Below, piece by piece: positions 51,840-59,776 of a stretch of 64,000 nucleotides of DNA. The notes under the pieces were generated by a model. That model was not told the DNA's origin. It made no database searches and saw nothing but the letters and a program-made list of their open reading frames with translations. The translations under genes and the position numbers were made by a program. This DNA is from Agromyces soli (GTDB taxonomy: Bacteria; Actinomycetota; Actinomycetes; Actinomycetales; Microbacteriaceae), in the NCBI RefSeq assembly GCF_022811605.1, contig NZ_CP094533.1:124001-188000 (forward strand). Reading direction: 5' to 3'. How positions within the stretch are numbered: position 1 is the stretch's first letter; every line of letters begins with the position of its first letter.

Positions 51840-52418
51840 TCAGGTGGAGAGCGCGGCGGCGAGCTGCCGCCAGGCGTGCTCGAATCGCTCGCGGTACACC
51901 TCGGGCGCGTAGTGCGTGAGCTGCAGGAACAGGCCGTCCATGATGACGAAGACGAGGGCGGTGAATCCCTCGGGGTCGCCCGCGGCGAAGCTGCCCGCCG
52001 CGACGCCGTCGTCGTAGGCGCGCCGCACGGCGGCGGCGAGCTCGGACTCGGTGTCGAGGAAGATCTGCCGCAGCGCCTGCCCGTCGGGGCCGTACTCGGC
52101 GAGTGCGGCGCGCAGGCTGAACTCGGCGAGGTCGGGGCGGTCACGGTAGTACGACTCGATGCCGCCGAGGAAGTGGCGCAGCCGCTCCAGGGGCGGCAGT
52201 GCGCCGCTTCGCTGCACGAGCTCGTCGAAGAACGCGGTGTGCTCGACGACGACCTCGGCGTAGACCGCCTCGTACAGCGCCTCCTTGCTGGGGAAGTGCG
52301 CGTACAGGGAGGGCGTCTTGATTCCGACGGCCCCGGCGATCTCTCGCAGGCTCGCCTCGGCGTAGCCTCGTCGCCCGAACACCGCACGGGCTTCGGAGAG
52401 GATCTGCGCTCTGGTCAT
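51840..52418 (-). CDS. TetR-family transcriptional regulator
   Basis: The 192-residue protein has the TetR HTH (AQILSEARAVFGRRGYAEAS, LREIAGAVGIKTPSLYAHFP) and a helical ligand-binding domain (LERLRHFLGGIESYYRDRP). ATG 52418 is used; a second ATG six codons upstream lies inside the operator. It precedes the permease, DUF917 and HyuA-like genes on the same strand and probably controls them and itself through the repeat at 52422-52447. Confidence 0.9.
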   Translation of the reverse strand: MTRAQILSEARAVFGRRGYAEASLREIAGAVGIKTPSLYAHFPSKEALYEAVYAEVVVEHTAFFDELVQRSGALPPLERLRHFLGGIESYYRDRPDLAEFSLRAALAEYGPDGQALRQIFLDTESELAAAVRRAYDDGVAAGSFAAGDPEGFTALVFVIMDGLFLQLTHYAPEVYRERFEHAWRQLAAALST

Positions 52419-52421
52419 GGC

Positions 52422-52447
52422 CTGCCTAACGATCATTAGTTAGGCAG
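52422..52447. promoter_or_regulatory. TetR operator, 9-bp inverted repeat
   Basis: CTGCCTAAC (52422-52430) and GTTAGGCAG (52439-52447) are perfectly complementary with an 8-nt spacer, directly upstream of the TetR start codon at 52418. Placement and size fit an autoregulatory TetR site. Confidence 0.75.
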
Positions 52448-52501
52448 AGGCTAGTCCGCGATCCCCCGGCATGCAAGAGCGGTTTCGCCGTGCGTCGTCG
52501 C

Positions 52502-52981
52502 TCAGAGGGCGAGCTTGAACCCCACGTGGGACGCCTCGAAGCCCAGCCGCTCGTAGAAGCGGTGCGCGGCGTCGCGGCGCGCATCGCTCGTCAGCTGCAC
52601 GAGCCGCGCGCCGCGCTCACGGGCCTGCCCGATCGCCCACTCGATCATCGCGGCGCCGATGCCGCCGCCGCGCAGCGCCTCGTCGACGCGCACCGCCTCG
52701 ATCTGCATCCGGGTCGCCCCGCCGCGCGACAGGCCCGGGATGAAGGTGAGCTGCATCGTGCCCGCGATCGCGCCGCCCGGCCCCTCGACGACGACGAGCA
52801 GCTGCGAGGCATCCGCGTCGATGACGTCGAAGGCGCGCAGCGCGGCGGCGTCGTCGCTGCGCGACTCCTCCCGGCGCAGCACGTCGCCGGCGAGCAGCGC
52901 GAGGATCGCCTCGACGTCGTCGCGCCCGGCGCGGCGCAGCGCGTAGCGGGAACCGGATGCCTCGATGGTGGTGAGCGTCAC
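52502..52981 (-). CDS. GNAT-family N-acetyltransferase
   Basis: The 159-residue protein shows the GNAT order: YALRRAGRDDVEAILALLAG, GTMQLTFIPGLSRGGATRMQ, IEAVRVDEALRGGGIGAAMI (pyrophosphate-binding Arg/Gly loop) and HRFYERLGFEASHVGFKL. It transfers an acetyl group from acetyl-CoA to an amine. The start is a GTG at 52981; the ribosome site abuts it, so a leaderless or coupled start is also possible. It lies 47 nt after the FBP-domain gene stop. Confidence 0.85.
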   Translation of the reverse strand: MTLTTIEASGSRYALRRAGRDDVEAILALLAGDVLRREESRSDDAAALRAFDVIDADASQLLVVVEGPGGAIAGTMQLTFIPGLSRGGATRMQIEAVRVDEALRGGGIGAAMIEWAIGQARERGARLVQLTSDARRDAAHRFYERLGFEASHVGFKLAL

Positions 52982-53028
52982 CCTCCCACGATGCCACGCA
53001 TCGAGGCATCCACCGGCCCCGCGAGCGC

Positions 53029-53517
53029 TCAGTCCACCGTCACCGCGCGGACGAAGCCCGCGACGTTCTCGCGCAGCGCCTGGATGCGGCGCTCGCGCGC
53101 GGCCTCCACGTCGAAACCGAGGTAGGCGACCGGCGGACGCTTCCTGACGTTCTTCGAGCACTGGAAGTCGGCGCAGACGAGCGTGCCGACGGTGTCGCCG
53201 CGGCGGCCCGCCTGGCCGCCGCGCTTCGCGACGTAGAACAGCACGTCGTTCGGCAGGTGCACGTCCTCGCACCACGCGCACTGCGGCCGGGAGCGCAGAC
53301 GCCCCTCGGCCCGGCGGAGCATGATGCCGACGGGGCCCTGCTCGCCCGCGACGACCGCGTACGCGACGAGCGGGAGCTTGGGATCGCGCCAGCCGAGGAA
53401 GTCGAGGCGATCCCAATCGAGCTCGGCGAAGCCGGGCGGCAGGGTGAGGGCGGCGCGTTCGCGCACGCTGGCGTTGACGAAGGAGGCGCGGATCTGCGCG
53501 TCGTTCAGGGAGTGCAT
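53029..53517 (-). CDS. FBP-domain (treble-clef) protein
   Basis: The 162-residue protein has the actinobacterial FBP domain: LDWDRLDFLGWRDPKLPLVA, AVVAGEQGPVGIMLRRAEG, CAWCEDVHLPNDVLFYVAKR and GTLVCADFQCSKNVRKRPP. The Cys-x2-Cys and later Cys residues form a treble-clef zinc finger related to the EF-G-binding FusB fold. A ribosome-related role is possible from that link. It starts at ATG 53517. The 200 nt upstream show no gene. Confidence 0.85.
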   Translation of the reverse strand: MHSLNDAQIRASFVNASVRERAALTLPPGFAELDWDRLDFLGWRDPKLPLVAYAVVAGEQGPVGIMLRRAEGRLRSRPQCAWCEDVHLPNDVLFYVAKRGGQAGRRGDTVGTLVCADFQCSKNVRKRPPVAYLGFDVEAARERRIQALRENVAGFVRAVTVD

Positions 53518-53748
53518 GGTGAAGTGACCTTTGTCTGCGCGGCGCCCGGAGACGGGCGACCGGAGGGAACGATGACGTCGGCGCGCGGGCGCGCCGGACC
53601 GCGGCCCCTCCTGCTCGCGCGCGGAGGAACCGGGGGCGGGGTCACCTGATCGCGGCGCGTGGGGCGCCGGAGACCTCCTGGATGCAGACGGAACGAAGCA
53701 CGGAGTCGAGTGTACTCCCGGTGTGCGACCGCGCAGCCCGGCCGGGGC

Positions 53749-54825
53749 TCAGCGGTCGGCGTAGCGGTCGAGGAAGTCGATCGTCTGCACGAAGGCCTCC
53801 TGCGCCTCGTCGAGCTTGAAGTGGAACTGGTACTCGTGCGGCAGCTTTGGCTCGTGGTCGGCCGGCCAGAACAGCTCGGTCGTCTCGACGCCGGCGTCCT
53901 GCAGGGCGTTCGACATCGGGATCGACTCGATCCAGGTGAGCGCGTCACCGTTCCCGCCGCTGATGAAGGTGGGCGGCAGCTCCTCCGTGACGAACTCGAT
54001 GGTCGACATCGTGCTGCCCGCGTAGTCGCTCGACCAGTTCTTCGTGCCCGTGTAGGCCCACAGCGCGACCTTGAGGCCCCACTGCCCGATGCCGTTCAGC
54101 TCCGCCATCGCGGGCAGGTCGTAGACGCCGCAGTTCAGCACGAGCGCCGAGAGCTGCTGCGGCTGCAGCGCGGGTTCGATGCCGAGGAGGTGCGCGTACT
54201 TCTCGTTCGTGGTGAGCACCGCGAGCTGGCTCGCGAGCTGCGCGCCGGCCGAGTCGCCCGCGAGCACGAGGTGGTCGGGGTCGACGCCGTACTCCTCGGC
54301 GTGCTCGAGGAGGTAGCCGAGGGTGTCGTTCAGCTGGTTCACCGCGGTTGGGTAGGTGGCTTCGGGTGCGACGGTGTAGTCGACGCCGATCGCGGTGTAG
54401 CCGTGGCTCGCGATGAGACTGAGGTACGGGGCGACGTTCTCCTTCGAGCCCGAGATCCAGGCGCCGCCGTGAATCCAGACGACCGTCGGATGCGCGCCGC
54501 TCGCGCCGGCCGGGGTGAATACGTCGAAGCCGGTGCCGGGCCCGCCCGCGACGTCGGTCGCCTGGTCGAGCCGCGCATCCACCGGGCCGGCGGGCTCGGG
54601 GCCGTACTCGAGCATCTCCTGCACGGTCGCCGCGCCGCCCTGCTCGAACACCGAGCGGATGAGCATCGCCGCGGGCCATGGGCTCGCCGAGGTGATGCCG
54701 GTGACCGCGACGATCGCGAAGGCGGCGAAGAGCGCGGCGAGGGTCCAGCGCCGCGCACGGCGCGAGAGCGGCGGGCGCCGGTCGAGGACGGCGGCGTCTG
54801 AGTCGGTGCGCGGTCGACGGGTCAC
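53749..54825 (-). CDS. Alpha/beta-hydrolase esterase, membrane-anchored
   Basis: The 358-residue protein has one N-terminal membrane helix (TLAALFAAFAIVAVTGI) and a hydrolase domain with VVWIHGGAWISGSKENVAPY (oxyanion hole HGGAW), LVLAGDSAGAQLASQLA (nucleophile GDSAG) and a closing DHEPKLPHEYQFHF with the catalytic His. It belongs to the hormone-sensitive-lipase-like esterases and should work outside the membrane. The start is GTG 54825. It stands alone. Confidence 0.87.
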   Translation of the reverse strand: MTRRPRTDSDAAVLDRRPPLSRRARRWTLAALFAAFAIVAVTGITSASPWPAAMLIRSVFEQGGAATVQEMLEYGPEPAGPVDARLDQATDVAGGPGTGFDVFTPAGASGAHPTVVWIHGGAWISGSKENVAPYLSLIASHGYTAIGVDYTVAPEATYPTAVNQLNDTLGYLLEHAEEYGVDPDHLVLAGDSAGAQLASQLAVLTTNEKYAHLLGIEPALQPQQLSALVLNCGVYDLPAMAELNGIGQWGLKVALWAYTGTKNWSSDYAGSTMSTIEFVTEELPPTFISGGNGDALTWIESIPMSNALQDAGVETTELFWPADHEPKLPHEYQFHFKLDEAQEAFVQTIDFLDRYADR

Positions 54826-54926
54826 GCCTCACATGCTGGCAGCCGCGCCGCCCGCACGGCAGCGACGCGCCGGAGCCGCGGGGGAAGCGGCTCCGACGCG
54901 TCGCGGGAGCGAACGGGGGGCCCGGC

Positions 54927-55940
54927 TTACTGCACGGACCAGCCGCCGTCGCTCGGCAGCACGGCGCCGTTGATGTTCACGCCGTCGTCGCTCAGCAGGA
55001 AGGTGATCGAGGCGGCGAGCTGCTCGGCCGTCGCGATCGTGGGGATCTGCTGCTGGAACGGCGTGAGTCGGGCCTGCCCGGCCTCCGAGACGTGCGGCGG
55101 GAAGGGGATGCCGGTCGCGACGCCGCCCGGGGCGACGGCGTTCACGCGGATGCCCTGCGGCCCGTACATGAAGGCGGCGCTGCGGGTGAGGCCGACGACG
55201 CCGTGCTTCGACACGGTGTAGGCGTTGCCCGAGGCGTTGCCGCGGATGCCGGCCTCGCTCGCGACGTTCACGACCGAGCCGCGGCCGGCCTCGACCATGC
55301 CGGGCAGCACCGCGCGGGTGAGCTTGAAGACGCCCGTGAGGTTGATGCCGATGACGCGGTCCCAGATCGCGTCGCTCGTCTCGGCGAGCGGCGAGAAGTC
55401 GTCGTTCACGCCCGCGACGTTGGCGAGGCCGTCGATGCGGCCGCCCGCCGCGGCGACGACGCGGTCGATGTCGTCCTGCTTCGTGACGTCGGCGGCGACC
55501 GCGACGACCTGCCCCTCGGGAGCGGAGGCGGCGAACTCCTCGAGCCGTTCGGCGGAGATGTCGACGGCGACGACGCGGCCGCCCTCGCGCACGATGCGCG
55601 AGGCGGTGGCCCGGCCGATGCCCGACGCCGCGCCGGTGACGACGATGGTGCGGCCGTCGAAGCGGCCGGGCGTCACGCGCTCCTGCCAGCCGGATGCCTC
55701 GGCGTCGTCTTCGGGCATGACGCCGCCGTTGGCCTTCAGCACGAGGTCGTCGATCACGGACTGCGGCAGCTGGCCCTGGCTGAGGGCGACGAGCTGCTGC
55801 AGCGGGAGCCCCTTGATCGGGGCGAGCGTCTCCTCCGAGGCGCCGCTCGCGGCGAGCAGGCCGCGCACGAGCGGGCCGCCCTCCGGGTGCTCGAGCCACT
55901 GCTCGATCGAGCTGTTCGCGGTCAGGGGGTGGTGCGACAT
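54927..55940 (-). CDS. SDR-family oxidoreductase with N-terminal extension
   Basis: The 337-residue protein has an extra N-terminal domain of about 90 residues (IEQWLEHPEGGPLVRGLLAA, LKGNGG-type linker) before the SDR fold: VVTGAASGIGRATASRI (NAD(P) binding), LANVAGVND, SVVNVASEAG, YTVSKHGVVG (catalytic Tyr-x3-Lys) and PSDGGW near the end. SDRs oxidise or reduce alcohols and carbonyls. The extension is unusual. The divergent TetR gene at 56070 and paired sites at 55995-56026 point to regulation by substrate. Confidence 0.9.
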   Translation of the reverse strand: MSHHPLTANSSIEQWLEHPEGGPLVRGLLAASGASEETLAPIKGLPLQQLVALSQGQLPQSVIDDLVLKANGGVMPEDDAEASGWQERVTPGRFDGRTIVVTGAASGIGRATASRIVREGGRVVAVDISAERLEEFAASAPEGQVVAVAADVTKQDDIDRVVAAAGGRIDGLANVAGVNDDFSPLAETSDAIWDRVIGINLTGVFKLTRAVLPGMVEAGRGSVVNVASEAGIRGNASGNAYTVSKHGVVGLTRSAAFMYGPQGIRVNAVAPGGVATGIPFPPHVSEAGQARLTPFQQQIPTIATAEQLAASITFLLSDDGVNINGAVLPSDGGWSVQ

Positions 55941-55994
55941 CGGGGTCTCCTTCTTCGGTCCCAGGCGCGTGATCTCGCGTCTCGTTCAGAATAT

Positions 55995-56026
55995 CCGACA
56001 TTTGTGGGAAAACCGACGAATGTTGG
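55995..56026. promoter_or_regulatory. Two CCNAC-N4-GTNGG sites between SDR and TetR genes
   Basis: CCGACATTTGTGGG (55995-56008) and CCGACGAATGTTGG (56013-56026) share the imperfect palindrome CCNAC-N4-GTNGG and are 18 bp apart centre to centre. They lie between divergent SDR and TetR starts and are the probable TetR operators. Confidence 0.65.
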
Positions 56027-56069
56027 AAATCTCCCAGCTCTCGCGCCGTCGAGCTGGCAGAATCGCACG

Positions 56070-56636
56070 GTGGATGCACGAGTCGAACGGACCAGGCGGG
56101 CGCTGCAGGGCGCGCTGCTCGAACTCGCCCGCGAGCGGCCGTTCGACGAACTGAGCGTCAGCCTCATCGCTGAACGCGCCGGCGTCAACCGCAGCAGCTT
56201 CTACCAGCACTACGGCGACCGCGACGAGCTGCTCGCCGACGCGCTCGACGCCGCCGCCGACGCCGCCGGCGCGAGCGCCCCCGAGCTCGAGCTCGTGCCG
56301 ACCGGTCGGCCGCCGGAGGGCATGGCGCATTTCCTCGCCCACTTCGCCGACCACGCCGAGCTCTACCGGCGCGCGCTCGGCCCACGCGGCTCCGCGCTCG
56401 TCGTCGCCCGGCTCCGCGGCCGGGTCGCCGCCCTGGTGCGCGAGGGCGTCGCCCGCACCCACTCGCACGCGTTCGACGAGATGCCCATCGAGGTCGCCGC
56501 CGGCGGCCTCGCCGGCTCGATCGTCGGCGTCATCACCGCCTGGCTCGAGCTCGACCCGCTGCCCGACGTCGACGTCGCCGCCGAGTGGCTCTGGCGCATG
56601 GTGCTCGGCCCCGGCGACACCCGCGAGCTGCCGTAG
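56070..56636 (+). CDS. TetR-family transcriptional regulator
   Basis: The 188-residue protein starts at GTG 56070, about 6 nt after a CAGAAT box, so the mRNA may be leaderless. It has the HTH ALQGALLELARERPFDELSV, SLIAERAGVNRSSFYQHYGD and a helical ligand domain with LFRRALGPRG-type sequence. It is divergent from the SDR gene and probably represses it and itself through the paired sites between them. Confidence 0.9.
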   Translation: MDARVERTRRALQGALLELARERPFDELSVSLIAERAGVNRSSFYQHYGDRDELLADALDAAADAAGASAPELELVPTGRPPEGMAHFLAHFADHAELYRRALGPRGSALVVARLRGRVAALVREGVARTHSHAFDEMPIEVAAGGLAGSIVGVITAWLELDPLPDVDVAAEWLWRMVLGPGDTRELP

Positions 56637-56683
56637 CGCCGGTTCGCCGTCCCGTTGTCGGCGGCGGGTGCCAGACTCTGCGC

Positions 56684-57259
56684 ATGGGGATCGAAGTCCG
56701 CCCGGCCGACGTCTTCGACGACGTCGCCGCCGTCATCGGGCCGAAGAAGCCGACGTCGAACGTGTGCTTCTGCCTGAGCTACCGTCTGCTGTCCTCGAAA
56801 GAGAACGTGTCGCTGAAGGAGCCGGCCCGATCCGCCCGGGTGCGCGAGCTCTGCGCGCAAGACCCGCCGCCGGGCGTGCTCGCCTACGACGGCGACGAGC
56901 CGGTCGGCTGGGCGGCCGTGCACCCGCGCGCCGACACGAGCTTCGCCAAGAACCGGCGCATTCCGCACGTCGACGAACTCGACGTGTGGTCGGTGTGGTG
57001 CTTCCGGGTGCGCCCCGGCCACCGCAAGCAGGGCCTCGTGCACCACCTGCTCACCGGCGCCGTCGAGTTCGCGCGCGAGCGCGGCGCGCCCGCGATCGAG
57101 GGCTACCCGGTCGACAACCGCGGCGAGAAGGTCGACCTGACCATGGCCTACGTCGGCACCCGCGCGGTGTTCGAGGCGGCCGGCTTCGAGAAGGCGTCCG
57201 ACACGCAGTCGGTGCTGTCGGGGCATCCGCGCGTCATCATGCGGCTCGACCTCAGCTGA
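56684..57259 (+). CDS. GNAT-family N-acetyltransferase
   Basis: The 191-residue protein has VFDDVAAVIGPKKPTSNVCF, PVGWAAVHPRADTSFAKNRR, WSVWCFRVRPGHRKQGLVHH (acetyl-CoA loop RxGHRxxG) and FEAAGFEKASDTQSVLSGHP. CFCLSYR is an unusual cysteine-rich stretch seen in a subgroup of actinobacterial GNATs. Its 3' end overlaps the convergent PLP-enzyme gene by 8 bp. The acceptor amine is unknown. Confidence 0.87.
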   Translation: MGIEVRPADVFDDVAAVIGPKKPTSNVCFCLSYRLLSSKENVSLKEPARSARVRELCAQDPPPGVLAYDGDEPVGWAAVHPRADTSFAKNRRIPHVDELDVWSVWCFRVRPGHRKQGLVHHLLTGAVEFARERGAPAIEGYPVDNRGEKVDLTMAYVGTRAVFEAAGFEKASDTQSVLSGHPRVIMRLDLS

Positions 57260-58784
57260 GCGCGAGCTCCCGGGCGGCGGCGAGCGCCGCATCGGCGGCG
57301 TCCGGCTGCCCGTGATCGGCGCGCACGACGCGCAGCACCGACAGCGCCGGGTCGGCCGCGCCGCGCACGTATCCGCCGGGCATGGCCGCGATGCGGCGCA
57401 GGAACGCGACCACCTCGGCGGTGATGCGCTCGCCGGGCAGCACGTTCGGGATGCCGGGCGGGTACGCCGCGAGCGAATCGGTCGACACCCGGCCGATGGC
57501 TTGCTCGATCGGCACGGCCTCGCCCGGTGCGAGGAACGCGTCACGGGGGCGCATCACGAGCGGCCCGGGTGCGGGCAGTGCGAGCGCGCCGGTGCGGGCG
57601 ACGAGCGCCTCGTCGGCGGCGGGCTCGACGGCGGGGAGCACGTGCAATGCCTCGACGACGCGATCGACGTCGGGCACGGCGCCCGCGCCGAGCACCGCGA
57701 CGACGGCCGAGTCGGTCGAGATCTCGAAGGAGACCCCCTCGTGCTCGAGCCGCTCGCGCACCTCGTGCCCGTTCAGCCCGGCGGCGCCGACGTCGATCGA
57801 GACGCGCAGCGGGTCGACTGCGACGATGTCCTCGAAGCGGTCGAAGCCGTCGCTCACGATGCCGAAGCGGCCGCGCGCCCGAACCGCCTCGCGCAGTCGG
57901 TCCGCCGCCTCGATCGAGCGGGCGATGCGCGCCTCGCCGTGCTCGATGCCGTCGCGGGCGAGGTCGAGCGAGGCGAGCAGCAGCGCACTCGTGCTCGTCG
58001 ACTGGGTGAGCGCGAACGCGCGCTCGAGCAGCGGTTCGAGCTCCGCGGCGAACGGGCCGTCGCCGAGGTGCAGCATGGCCGACTGGGTGAGGCTGCCGGC
58101 GAGCTTGTGCGTGCTCGAGACGACGAGGTCGGCCCCGAGCGCGAGCGGGTTCTCCGGCAGTGCCGGGTGGAAGCCGAAGTGCGCGCCCCAGGCGGCGTCG
58201 ACGATGAGCGGCGCGCCGACCGCGTGGGCGGCCTCGGCGAGCGCCGCGACGTCGGCGACGGCGCCGAAGTAGCTCGGTGAGATGAGGTAGACGGCCTTCG
58301 GCCGGGCCTCGCCTCGCTCGCTCGCGTCGCGGAGGGCGGCGGGCGAGACGCCGTGGTTGATGCCGAGCACGGGGTCGATCGTGGGCGAGACGAAGGCGGG
58401 CACGAGGCCGGCGAGGATGATGCCGTCGATGAACGAGGAGTGCGCGCTGCGCTGCGCGAGCACCGGGGCCTCCGCCGCCCGGAAGGAGCCGAGCGCGATG
58501 GCCGCCATGCGGTTCGCCTGCGAGGCGCCGTTCGTGAGGAACCAGGTGCGCTTCGCGCCCCAGGCCCGGGCCGCGAGCCGCTGCGCCTCGTCGAGTGCGT
58601 TGCCCGGCCCTTTGTCGAGCCCGGAGAGCAGCGGCGTCACGTCGTGGCGCAGCAGCTCGGCCCCGAAGTACTCGGCGAGCGCGGGCGCCGCCTCGGCGTC
58701 GGCGCCGTGCCCGGGCACGTACAGTCGCACCCGGTCGTCGCGGGCGGCGTACTGGGCGAGGGCGTCGGCGTAGGGGGCGGTCAT
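57252..58784 (-). CDS. Orn/Lys/Arg decarboxylase-family PLP enzyme
   Basis: The 510-residue protein has YVPGHGADAEAAPALAEYFG, WFLTNGASQANRMAAIALG, RSAHSSFIDGIILAGLVPAF, VDAAWGAHFGFHPALPENPL and SSTHKLAGSLTQSAMLHLG, where SxTHK carries the PLP-binding Lys. This is the order of fold-type I Orn/Lys/Arg decarboxylases (lysine/arginine/ornithine decarboxylase-like). It would make a polyamine such as cadaverine or agmatine. The divergent LysR gene with direct repeats between suggests induction control. Start is ATG 58784. Confidence 0.85.
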   Translation of the reverse strand: MTAPYADALAQYAARDDRVRLYVPGHGADAEAAPALAEYFGAELLRHDVTPLLSGLDKGPGNALDEAQRLAARAWGAKRTWFLTNGASQANRMAAIALGSFRAAEAPVLAQRSAHSSFIDGIILAGLVPAFVSPTIDPVLGINHGVSPAALRDASERGEARPKAVYLISPSYFGAVADVAALAEAAHAVGAPLIVDAAWGAHFGFHPALPENPLALGADLVVSSTHKLAGSLTQSAMLHLGDGPFAAELEPLLERAFALTQSTSTSALLLASLDLARDGIEHGEARIARSIEAADRLREAVRARGRFGIVSDGFDRFEDIVAVDPLRVSIDVGAAGLNGHEVRERLEHEGVSFEISTDSAVVAVLGAGAVPDVDRVVEALHVLPAVEPAADEALVARTGALALPAPGPLVMRPRDAFLAPGEAVPIEQAIGRVSTDSLAAYPPGIPNVLPGERITAEVVAFLRRIAAMPGGYVRGAADPALSVLRVVRADHGQPDAADAALAAARELALS

Positions 58785-58807
58785 GCCTCGATCCTCCTCC
58801 TGAGTGC

Positions 58808-58848
58808 CTCGATACGGAATAGCGGGTAGGCTGCAGATCTCGATACGG
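58808..58848. promoter_or_regulatory. CTCGATACGG direct repeats before LysR gene
   Basis: Two identical CTCGATACGG units (58808-58817 and 58839-58848) lie 31 bp apart, three helical turns, between the divergent PLP-enzyme and LysR starts. The second extends into ATAC-GGG-GTAT, a small inverted repeat. They are the likely LysR sites. Confidence 0.6.
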
Positions 58849-58867
58849 GGTATGGAGGTGAGCGACG

Positions 58868-59776
58868 ATGCTCGACCTGCGTCAGCTGCGCGCCCTGCGC
58901 GCGGTCGAGGAGCACGGCTCGCTCGCCCAGGCGGCGCGGGCGCTCGACTGGAGCCAGCCCACCGTCTCGCACCATCTCGCGGCACTCGGCCGGGTCACCG
59001 GAGCTCCGGTGATCGCGAGCGATTCGGCCGGCACCCGGCTGACCGACGCCGGCCGCGCCTGGCTGCCGCATGCCGTCGCGATCACCGAGCGCGCGGAGCG
59101 GGCCCTCGCCGAGGTGCGGGGTGCGCTCGAGACGGGACGGCGCACGGTGCGCTTCGGGGTGTTCCCGACGGCCGCGGCCCGACTGCTCCCCCAGCTCGTG
59201 CAGGCGCTGGACGGGCAGGGATGGCGCGTCGAGGCCTTCGAGGCCGAGCTCGACGGCATCGAGGTGGCCCTCGGGCGGATGGCGCTCGACGCGGCCGTCG
59301 TCTACGACACCCCGGGCGAGGCGCCGCGCGCGATGCCGGGCCTCATCCGCACCCGGCTCTTCACGGAGCGCTTCTCGCTCGTGCTGCCGGCGGGGCATCC
59401 GCTGAGCGAGGGCGGGCCGGTGCCGTTGCGCGAGCTCGCCGGCACCCCGTGGATCATCGGCACGAAGGACGACGACCCGGTCGACGCGGCGTTCCGCGCC
59501 GCGGCGCGGCGGGCGGGCTTCGACCCCGTGATCGGTCCGCGCAGCGACGACTACCGAGTGGTCGTCGAGTACGTCGCGGCCGGGCTCGGGGTCGCCCTCG
59601 TGCCCGAGCTCGCGCTGCCGGTGTGGCGCGACGACCTCGTGCTCGCACCGCCCGCAGGACTCCGGCTCTCGCGCGAGGTCTCGCTCGTCACGGCGGCGAC
59701 GATGGAGCCGGAGCTGCGCGACGCCCTGTCGGCGGCGCTCGGCGCGGGCGCGGCGGGCGAGCGCGAGCCCGCCTAG
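58868..59776 (+). CDS. LysR-family transcriptional regulator
   Basis: The 302-residue protein has the LysR HTH (RQLRALRAVEEHGSLAQAAR, QPTVSHHLAALGRV) and effector domain (VRFGVFPTAAARLLPQLVQA, VVEYVAAGLGVALVPELALP). GGAGGTGAG lies upstream of ATG 58868. It is divergent from the PLP decarboxylase gene and probably regulates it. Its 3' end overlaps the convergent ArsR-type gene by 4 bp. Confidence 0.9.
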   Translation: MLDLRQLRALRAVEEHGSLAQAARALDWSQPTVSHHLAALGRVTGAPVIASDSAGTRLTDAGRAWLPHAVAITERAERALAEVRGALETGRRTVRFGVFPTAAARLLPQLVQALDGQGWRVEAFEAELDGIEVALGRMALDAAVVYDTPGEAPRAMPGLIRTRLFTERFSLVLPAGHPLSEGGPVPLRELAGTPWIIGTKDDDPVDAAFRAAARRAGFDPVIGPRSDDYRVVVEYVAAGLGVALVPELALPVWRDDLVLAPPAGLRLSREVSLVTAATMEPELRDALSAALGAGAAGEREPA

